From positions 1-6,882 of the forward strand of contig JAPLEC010000327.1 of NCBI GenBank assembly GCA_026391515.1: 6,882 nt of DNA, in the 5' to 3' direction. Numbering within the stretch: the stretch's first letter is position 1; each line of letters begins with the position of its first letter. Below are positions 1 through 4,776 of the stretch, piece by piece. The stretch comes from Bacteroidia bacterium. Its GTDB lineage: Bacteria; Bacteroidota; Bacteroidia; Bacteroidales; VadinHA17. Under the pieces are notes generated by a model. That model saw nothing but the letters and a program-made list of their open reading frames with translations. It ran no database searches and had not been told where the DNA came from. Made by a program: the position numbers and the translations under genes.

Positions 1-369
1 GATGGTGATCTTCAGGATGAGCTGCTTGACAGATCATTCATTGATGACTGGGATTATGTAAATCATAAGCCGGTCAGGCTTCTGGATGCTTCGCAGTATG
101 GAGGTACATCTATAAATGGCTCAAAAGCGACTCCGGTAGTAAGTGCAGATATTCTTGGTGACTGGCGTGAAGAGGTCATCTTCAGGGGAAGGGATAATGC
201 TTCACTGCTTCTTTTTACTACCACAATACCAACAAGTTACAGGATGCCGACTCTAATGCACGATCCGGTTTACAGAATGGGAATTACCTGGCAGAATGTG
301 GTGTATAACCAACCCCCGCATCTTGGATTTTATATTGGCGATGGCATACCTGAGAATAAACAGAAGTAA
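1..369 (+). CDS. Rhamnogalacturonan lyase, PL11 family (C-terminal fragment)
   Basis: This is the last 122 codons of an open frame that enters from the left edge and stops at TAA 367-369. The fragment matches the C-terminus of family PL11 rhamnogalacturonan endolyases (YesW/YesX type), which cut the Rha-(1,4)-GalA bond of the RG-I pectin backbone by beta-elimination, usually outside the cytoplasm. Counting from the first visible codon, the recognisable stretches are DGDLQDELLD (1-10), SADILGDWREEVIFR (48-62) and LMHDPVYRMGITWQNV followed by YNQPPH (85-107). These belong to the end of the calcium-binding beta-propeller. The protein ends with a short polar tail (GDGIPENKQK) and no extra domain. 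The N-terminus and any signal peptide lie outside the window. The GH106 rhamnosidase at the other end acts on the same polymer. Family assignment rests on remembered family motifs; exo versus endo action cannot be told from this piece. Confidence 0.92.
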   Translation, partial: DGDLQDELLDRSFIDDWDYVNHKPVRLLDASQYGGTSINGSKATPVVSADILGDWREEVIFRGRDNASLLLFTTTIPTSYRMPTLMHDPVYRMGITWQNVVYNQPPHLGFYIGDGIPENKQK

Positions 370-394
370 AAACGAAGAAAAGAGGACGAGACAA

Positions 395-426
395 GGAACG
401 AAGTGACGCAGTTCCGCGAAGCGGAA
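395..426. repeat. Overlapping small inverted repeats downstream of the lyase gene
   Basis: Two mutually exclusive hairpins share bases. GGAAC (395-399) pairs with GTTCC (411-415), and TTCCGC (412-417) pairs with GCGGAA (421-426) across a GAA loop. They lie 26-57 bases after the lyase stop in a purine-rich, non-coding stretch. No T-run follows on either strand, so this is not a classical intrinsic terminator. It resembles the short GAA/CG-rich intergenic repeats common in Bacteroidota genomes, but only one copy is in view, so membership of a repeat family is inference. Confidence 0.45.
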
Positions 427-469
427 GGGTTAAAAGAGGAGAGGGGGAGATGAGAAAAAAAAGACGGAT

Positions 470-501
470 ATTGTTTTTGTTTCTGTAATTCACTATATTT
501 G
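470..501 (+). promoter_or_regulatory. Candidate Bacteroidota promoter for the abiE pair
   Basis: TATATTTG at 494-501 matches the Bacteroidota -7 consensus TAnnTTTG exactly. ATTG at 470-473 lies 20 bases upstream and is a fair -33 element (consensus TTTG). Transcription would start near 508, just ahead of the ATG at 520, giving a very short leader. The site falls between the lyase stop and the antitoxin gene, so the defence pair probably has its own promoter instead of being read only from the pectin gene. Consensus match only. Confidence 0.5.
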
Positions 502-513
502 ATGCATAATAGA

Positions 514-531
514 AATGAAATGAATTTCATT
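514..531 (+). promoter_or_regulatory. Perfect inverted repeat over the abiEi start, possible operator
   Basis: AATGAAAT (514-521) and ATTTCATT (524-531) are perfect 8-base arms around a GA spacer. The repeat covers the ATG at 520-522 and sits just after the predicted transcription start. Characterised AbiEi antitoxins bind inverted repeats in their own promoter and repress it, so this is a plausible autoregulatory operator. In RNA it could form a 7-bp stem that hides the start codon. Caution: the right half encodes the conserved N-terminal residues, and the sequence is AT-rich, so chance is possible. Confidence 0.35.
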
Positions 532-1140
532 GAATTCCGAAACATCTTTCTGTCCCTGGCATGCTTTACCACAAACCAGGTGTATGCATCGTATCCTGAG
601 TTTAACAGGAACAATCTGGGCCGCTGGGTAAAGAAGGGTTACCTCGTCCGGCTCCGGCAGAGTTATTATGCCTTCCCTGAATACAGGGAGTCAGCAGAAT
701 TTGCACTTTTTTTTGCTAACAGGATTTACAAGCCTTCATATATATCATTGCATACCGCTTTGTCATTTTACGGGATCATCCCCGAAGCCGTACCCCGGAT
801 AACAAGCGTGACAACTTTGAAGACGATAACATTCAGCAATGATTTCGGTGAGTATTCTTATAAAAATATCAAGCCTGATATGATGTTCGGATATGACCTG
901 AAGGAGATGGAAGGTGGCAGACGAATAATGTTCGCCACACCGGAAAAGGCTTTAATAGACCTGCTCTATCTTTATCCATTTTATAATACCGAACATGACC
1001 TTGAAGAGCTGCGTCTTGATGAATCTTATATGGAGGATGACTTTAATAAAAAAAGATTAATGGAATACTCTGACCGCATTGGCAGCAAAGCACTCAGTAA
1101 TCGCATTGAGATGCTGAGAAAAGTACATAACATTAAGTAA
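520..1140 (+). CDS. abiEi: AbiEi-type antitoxin, type IV toxin-antitoxin system
   Basis: A 206-residue protein matching the short Bacteroidota AbiEi antitoxin/transcriptional regulator family. Residues 1-52 look like the N-terminal winged helix that precedes the antitoxin domain: MNFIEFRNIF, then NQVYASYPEFNRNNLGRWVKKGYL, then the basic wing RLRQSYYAFPEY. The antitoxin part shows YISLHTALSFYGIIPE (74-89) and ATPEKALIDLLY (139-150), both typical of the family. In known systems AbiEi neutralises AbiEii without stable complex formation and represses the operon. The next gene is the expected toxin, 7 nt downstream, which strongly supports the call. Start choice: the frame is open from TTG 499 and ATG 502, but those codons overlap or abut the predicted -7 box, whereas ATG 520 gives the N-terminus I expect for the family. 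A start at 502 would add six residues. No signal peptide or membrane segment is seen. Confidence 0.86.
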   Translation: MNFIEFRNIFLSLACFTTNQVYASYPEFNRNNLGRWVKKGYLVRLRQSYYAFPEYRESAEFALFFANRIYKPSYISLHTALSFYGIIPEAVPRITSVTTLKTITFSNDFGEYSYKNIKPDMMFGYDLKEMEGGRRIMFATPEKALIDLLYLYPFYNTEHDLEELRLDESYMEDDFNKKRLMEYSDRIGSKALSNRIEMLRKVHNIK

Positions 1141-1147
1141 GAGCTGT

Positions 1148-1933
1148 ATGGTAGACCTGAACTTAATAAAGAACTTTTTCCCGGAGCAGATCAGGAATAA
1201 TACACTTCTTGGCAAAAGCATGATTAAGGAATATATTCAGTTGTTAATTCTCGACTACCTTTCCACAACACAATACATCCGTAAGCTAATCCTCATTGGC
1301 GGCACCAACCTTCGCCTGGTAAAGGGAATAGACAGATTCTCGGAAGATCTGGACTTTGACTGTAAGGAGATGAACGAAGAGGTGTTTCTGCAAATGAGTG
1401 ATGATGTCATGAGTGCCCTTGGAAGAAACGGATATAAAGTAGAATCTAAGGACAAAAAGAGTCCGAAGCTGACAGCATTCAGAAGGAACATTTACTTTCC
1501 GCAGTTCCTTCTTGATCTGGGGCTTTCAGGCTACAGGGAAGAAAGCTTCTTTATAAAATTAGAAGCTCAGGATCAGGGAGTAACCTATACTTCGGAAATC
1601 AAAAATATCAAAGGCTGTGGTTTTTACTTTCCATTTCCTGTACCTCCTGATGCAGTTCTGTGTGCAATGAAACTGGCGGCTTTGCTTTCAAGACAAAAGG
1701 GAAGAGACTTCTATGATACAATGTTCCTGCTGGGGCAGACTGCCCCTGATTATGTATTTCTTTCAGCTAAAAATGGAATTCACAATCTGCCTGAACTTAA
1801 ATCTGCTGTCGGGGAACTGTTGCCAAAAGTCGATTTAAAAAATAAATCAAGGGATTTTGAGCACCTTCTCTTTACAAAAGATAACAGCAGAAGAATAAGC
1901 TCTTTCGGAGAATTCATACGGCAGATGAAATGA
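1148..1933 (+). CDS. abiEii: AbiEii/AbiGii-type nucleotidyltransferase toxin
   Basis: A 261-residue protein of the AbiEii toxin family (DUF1814, DNA polymerase beta-like nucleotidyltransferase fold). The hallmarks are in order: GGTNLRL (51-57), the glycine motif that binds nucleotide; RFSEDLDFD (63-71), with D67 and D69 as the metal-binding aspartates; IKLEAQ (136-141); and KLAALLSRQKGRDFYD (175-190), the C-terminal Lys...RDxxD motif. All key residues are present, so the enzyme should be active. Some characterised relatives transfer nucleotides to tRNA; the substrate of this one is unknown. In phage-defence AbiE systems the toxin acts in the cytoplasm and halts growth on infection. It starts 7 nt after the antitoxin stop, so the two are almost certainly co-transcribed and share the upstream promoter candidate. 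No strong ribosome-binding site precedes the ATG. The protein is slightly shorter than the streptococcal AbiEii, as in many Bacteroidota versions. Confidence 0.92.
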   Translation: MVDLNLIKNFFPEQIRNNTLLGKSMIKEYIQLLILDYLSTTQYIRKLILIGGTNLRLVKGIDRFSEDLDFDCKEMNEEVFLQMSDDVMSALGRNGYKVESKDKKSPKLTAFRRNIYFPQFLLDLGLSGYREESFFIKLEAQDQGVTYTSEIKNIKGCGFYFPFPVPPDAVLCAMKLAALLSRQKGRDFYDTMFLLGQTAPDYVFLSAKNGIHNLPELKSAVGELLPKVDLKNKSRDFEHLLFTKDNSRRISSFGEFIRQMK

Positions 1934-1995
1934 TATAGAGGTAAAAGCAGCGCGGGGGAAAACCAATGATGGTAATCTTTAATAAACTATAGAGG
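1934..1995 (+). repeat. 8-bp direct repeat bounding the AbiE-SWIM gap
   Basis: TATAGAGG occurs at 1934-1941, immediately after the toxin stop codon, and again at 1988-1995, just before the SWIM gene start. The second copy supplies the only SD-like sequence for that gene. The gap between them holds no other gene and no clear promoter or terminator. The repeat may be a chance match or the trace of a small duplication. Confidence 0.3.
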
Positions 1996-1998
1996 CTG

Positions 1999-3696
1999 AT
2001 GAATATTTCAATCTCCCAATTCCTTCAAACAGCCGGACCGGCAATCCTCGACCGGGGCCGTGATTATTTCAAGAACGGCCATGTGATCTCTTTTGAAGAG
2101 ATCCAGCCGGGCGAATATGAGGCTGTAGTTGAAGGGACTGAAGATTACTTAGTTAATCTGACAGTAATTAACGGCAGCCTTGAAGACTGTTCGTGTACCT
2201 GCCCGTACGACTTTGGTTCAGTATGCAAGCATATTGTAGCGGCAGTCATGTATCTGCAAAAAGAAGAACCCGGGTTTCAGGAGCCAATAAAGGAAAAAAA
2301 GAGTGTGAAGAGACCAAAAGCTAAAAAGAAGACCATCTCAGAGCAGGTTGATGAAATGCTTGGTTCAATTTCTCATGATGATTTAAAGGAGTTTGTAAAA
2401 AAACAATGTATCTCGGATCCTGCATTCCGCAGATCATTTATTTCGGGATTTCTGTATAAAACATCCGAAGAATCACCGGAAATGTATCGTGAGCAGGTTA
2501 AGGGCATTCTCCGAAGTGCAAAAGGGAAAGATAATTTTATCAGCTGGTCGCGGGTCGGGATGGTTGGTAAGGCTGTAAATACTATGCTCGAAATAGCCAA
2601 CCGCCATGTAAGTGACGGTAATTTTATGAGTGCCATTGGTATATGCTTTCCAGTGGCAGAAGAGATGGTCAAAGCTCTTGATTATGCCGACGACAGCGAT
2701 GGCGATATAGGAGAAAATACCAATCTTGCTTTTGATATTCTGGCACAAGTTTCAGAATCTGATTTATCTGAAGAAGTGCGCCTTCATCTTTTCGAACAAG
2801 TTCTAAAAGACTATAAGAAAGAGATCTTTTCAGGCTGGGACTGGCAGGTCAACCTGCTTGAGATTGCTGTTCAGCTTGCAAAGACGGAGATAGAGGCGAA
2901 AAAAGTCATGTCCCTTTTAAGCACTCATTCACATTATGAGTACGAGAGTGAACAGATGACAAAACTTGAATATGAGCTGATCAGGAAAATGTCGGGCGAG
3001 GCCGAAGCAGAAAAATTCATTGAACAAAACCTTGATAACCCTGATCTCAGGCGCAATGCGTTGGAGAAAGCTATAAGAACCGGCGATTTCGAAAAGGCTG
3101 AAACTCTTGCAAGGGATGGAATTAGCCAGGACTCAGAAGATAAACCGGGACTGGCAAAAGAGTGGTATGACTGGCTGTTGCGAATCGCCATGAAAAAGGA
3201 TGACAGAGGAAAAATTATCGAATATGCCAGGTATCTGTTCGTTGATGGTTTCAGACATGACCAGGATTATTATGCAATTCTTAAGAAACATACAGATAAA
3301 TCTGAATGGCAAAATTTTGTGGAAGGAATAATCTCCGAAATAAGGAAGAAAAGTCACTGGTCAGAAATCGACGTAATAGCAAAGATATACATTGAGGAAC
3401 AGTGGTGGGAAAGGCTTCTGGAACTTGTCAGCGGAACGAAACATCTTCCTTACATTCAACATTATGAAAAATACCTGTCTGATTTATACCCGGCTGAACT
3501 GGCTGAGCTTTATGAAAAAGGGATAGTGGATTATCTCAAAAGAATGACAGGACGAAACCATTATCAGGAAGCATGCCGTTATATGCGTCGTATAATTAAG
3601 CTTGGCGCCCGTAAGCGGGTTAACGAACTTATTCTTTTCCTTCGCAGGGAATATCCCCAGCGAAGAGCTTTGTTGGATGAACTGAATAAGATATGA
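1999..3696 (+). CDS. SWIM zinc-finger protein with long helical C-terminal region
   Basis: A 565-residue protein. The N-terminus has the usual lead-in RGRDYFKNGHV (19-29), followed by a SWIM zinc finger in CxCx7CxH form: C66, C68, C76 and H78 in CTCPYDFGSVCKH. SWIM fingers are predicted to bind DNA or proteins. A lysine-rich linker (about 98-111) leads into some 450 residues of predicted alpha-helix in TPR-like pairs. The conserved-looking end has YLKRMTGRNHYQEACRYMRR (512-531) and RRALLDEL (555-562). No transmembrane or signal segment is seen. In many bacteria a SWIM protein sits next to an SNF2/RapA-type helicase; none follows here, so this is an orphan. The gene starts 65 nt after the AbiEii stop. 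AGAGG at 1991-1995, three bases before the ATG, is an SD-like match set unusually close. It may be read through from the abiE pair. The molecular function is not known; the family call is firm. Confidence 0.9.
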   Translation: MNISISQFLQTAGPAILDRGRDYFKNGHVISFEEIQPGEYEAVVEGTEDYLVNLTVINGSLEDCSCTCPYDFGSVCKHIVAAVMYLQKEEPGFQEPIKEKKSVKRPKAKKKTISEQVDEMLGSISHDDLKEFVKKQCISDPAFRRSFISGFLYKTSEESPEMYREQVKGILRSAKGKDNFISWSRVGMVGKAVNTMLEIANRHVSDGNFMSAIGICFPVAEEMVKALDYADDSDGDIGENTNLAFDILAQVSESDLSEEVRLHLFEQVLKDYKKEIFSGWDWQVNLLEIAVQLAKTEIEAKKVMSLLSTHSHYEYESEQMTKLEYELIRKMSGEAEAEKFIEQNLDNPDLRRNALEKAIRTGDFEKAETLARDGISQDSEDKPGLAKEWYDWLLRIAMKKDDRGKIIEYARYLFVDGFRHDQDYYAILKKHTDKSEWQNFVEGIISEIRKKSHWSEIDVIAKIYIEEQWWERLLELVSGTKHLPYIQHYEKYLSDLYPAELAELYEKGIVDYLKRMTGRNHYQEACRYMRRIIKLGARKRVNELILFLRREYPQRRALLDELNKI

Positions 3697-3752
3697 AAGG
3701 AATACATAATACAAAGAAGTTCTTATTTCTCTGTTCGTTTGCTTTGCCAGCC

Positions 3753-3800
3753 GTCTTCGTCGGCCATAGGTCGACTACGACGACCGAAGGCCGAAGAGAC
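3753..3800. repeat. Nested inverted repeat (REP-like) between the SWIM and SDR genes
   Basis: A 48-base GC-rich structure in an otherwise AT-rich gap. The outer arms GTCTT (3753-3757) and GAGAC (3796-3800) pair with one G-T wobble. The middle arms CGGCC (3761-3765) and GGCCG (3789-3793) pair fully. The inner arms GGTCG (3769-3773) and CGACC (3781-3785) pair around a 7-base loop. Small internal loops separate the three stems. No T-run follows on either strand, so a plain intrinsic terminator is unlikely. It looks like a dispersed intergenic palindrome, but only one copy is visible. The flanks (3697-3752 and 3801-3843) carry no gene. Confidence 0.5.
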
Positions 3801-3843
3801 AGCGAAGGATGGTTCTTCATTCTTAATTCAAAAAAAATAGTCT

Positions 3844-4635
3844 ATGACTAAAACAGCATTAATAGCAGGAGCTTCAGGCGGCATCGGCCTTGAACTGGCA
3901 CGGATACATGCATCCAAAGGGGACAATCTTGTTCTTGTCGCCAGGAGAGGAGCCAGGCTTGCTGAAGTGAAGTCAGAGCTTGAATCAAAGTTCAAAGTCA
4001 GCATTTATAATATTGTAAAGGACCTATCGGTTAAAGATGCTGCTAAAGAAGTTTTTGATGAAGTAAAAAAGCAGAACATTATAATTGATTACCTGATCAA
4101 TAACGCCGGTTTCGGAGATTTTGGATTATTTGCAAAAAGTAATTGGGAAAAACAGGTGGGTATGATAAATCTGAATATCACCGCATTAACCCAATTAACC
4201 TGGCTTTTTTTACCTGAAATAATCAGCAGGGGAGAAGGTAAAATACTGAATGTCTCTTCACTCGCAGCATTCCAACCAGGTCCGACCATGTCAGTTTATT
4301 TTGCCTCCAAAGCATTTGTACTTAGCTTTTCAGAAGCCCTTAATAATGAAGTAAGGGACAAGGGAATAACAGTGACGGCTCTTTGCCCGGGCTCGACAGA
4401 AAGCAATTTTCATGCGGTCGTCCTTGGTGATCCGAAACTTGTAAGAAAGAGAAAAATGATGACTGCGAAAGAGGTTGCAGAGATTGGTTACAGGGCGATG
4501 ATGAAAGGAAAACCTGTGGTCATACCCGGATTAAAAAACTCATTTCTGGTTTTTGCATCAAGGTTTGCTCCGAGAGAGCTGGTAGTAAAAATGGTCAGGA
4601 AGATTCAGGGGGAGAAGAATTTTTACAAAATCTAA
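3844..4635 (+). CDS. Short-chain dehydrogenase/reductase (classical SDR, DltE-like)
   Basis: A complete 263-residue NAD(P)-dependent oxidoreductase of the classical SDR type, probably soluble. It has a Rossmann start with AGASGGIG (8-15), the cofactor-binding glycine motif with alanine in place of the usual leading threonine; R34-R35 after the second strand, which suggests NADPH preference; NNAG (86-89); and the catalytic tetrad N111, S139, Y152, K156 (in YFASK). CPGSTES (about residues 181-187) is the usual loop after strand six. Length and motif order match the COG0300 group common in Bacteroidota. The substrate cannot be read from sequence; no link to pectin breakdown is evident. It stands alone, 147 bases after the SWIM gene, with no clear ribosome-binding site or promoter upstream and an A-rich run just before the ATG. 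A terminator-like hairpin lies downstream. Confidence 0.93.
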   Translation: MTKTALIAGASGGIGLELARIHASKGDNLVLVARRGARLAEVKSELESKFKVSIYNIVKDLSVKDAAKEVFDEVKKQNIIIDYLINNAGFGDFGLFAKSNWEKQVGMINLNITALTQLTWLFLPEIISRGEGKILNVSSLAAFQPGPTMSVYFASKAFVLSFSEALNNEVRDKGITVTALCPGSTESNFHAVVLGDPKLVRKRKMMTAKEVAEIGYRAMMKGKPVVIPGLKNSFLVFASRFAPRELVVKMVRKIQGEKNFYKI

Positions 4636-4643
4636 ATTGAACG

Positions 4644-4727
4644 AAGAATGAAGAACAAACGACAGCGAAATCAGAACTTCTGAATTCGACATTCGAATGT
4701 TCGTTGTTCTTACTTCAAATTCTTCAA
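4644..4727. repeat. Long imperfect inverted repeat in the convergent gap
   Basis: The left arm, near 4644-4662 (AAGAATGAAGAACAAACGA), pairs imperfectly with the right arm near 4701-4727 (TCGTTGTTCTT, then a looser match ending ATTCTTC). Between them lies a perfect 12-base palindrome, ACATTCGAATGT (4689-4700). AAGAATGAAGAAC at 4644-4656 recurs as its reverse complement at 3812-3824, before the SDR gene, and GACAGCGAA occurs at both 3798-3806 and 4661-4669. The same intergenic vocabulary therefore flanks the SDR gene on both sides. It is probably a Bacteroidota-type intergenic repeat and may also impede transcription. Confidence 0.5.
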
Positions 4728-4744
4728 AAGATAACCCACCCCAA

Positions 4745-4766
4745 CCCCTCCCAGGAGGGGATTTTT
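4745..4766 (+). terminator. Hairpin terminator between the convergent SDR and GH106 genes
   Basis: CCCCTCC (4745-4751) pairs with GGAGGGG (4754-4760), in practice a 6-bp stem with a CCAG loop, followed at once by ATTTTT. This is a reasonable rho-independent terminator for plus-strand transcripts leaving the SDR gene, although it lies 110 bases after that stop codon. On the minus strand it lacks a T-run but still falls 17 bases beyond the GH106 stop. The surrounding C-rich phrase (4737-4751) resembles a widespread Bacteroidota intergenic motif. Confidence 0.55.
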
Positions 4767-4776
4767 CGGGCTATCT

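Noticed and set aside
412..426. TTCCGC-GAA-GCGGAA hairpin as a terminator of the lyase gene
   Set aside because: No T-run follows on either strand; kept only as an inverted repeat.
284..614. Two minus-strand open frames (284-493 and 330-614) across the lyase/abiE gap
   Set aside because: They overlap both real genes, cover low-complexity purine-rich DNA, and give low-complexity serine/phenylalanine/leucine-rich translations.
2373..3820. Several minus-strand open frames within and after the SWIM gene
   Set aside because: All are antisense to the SWIM gene or run into the palindromic gap; none has recognisable motifs.
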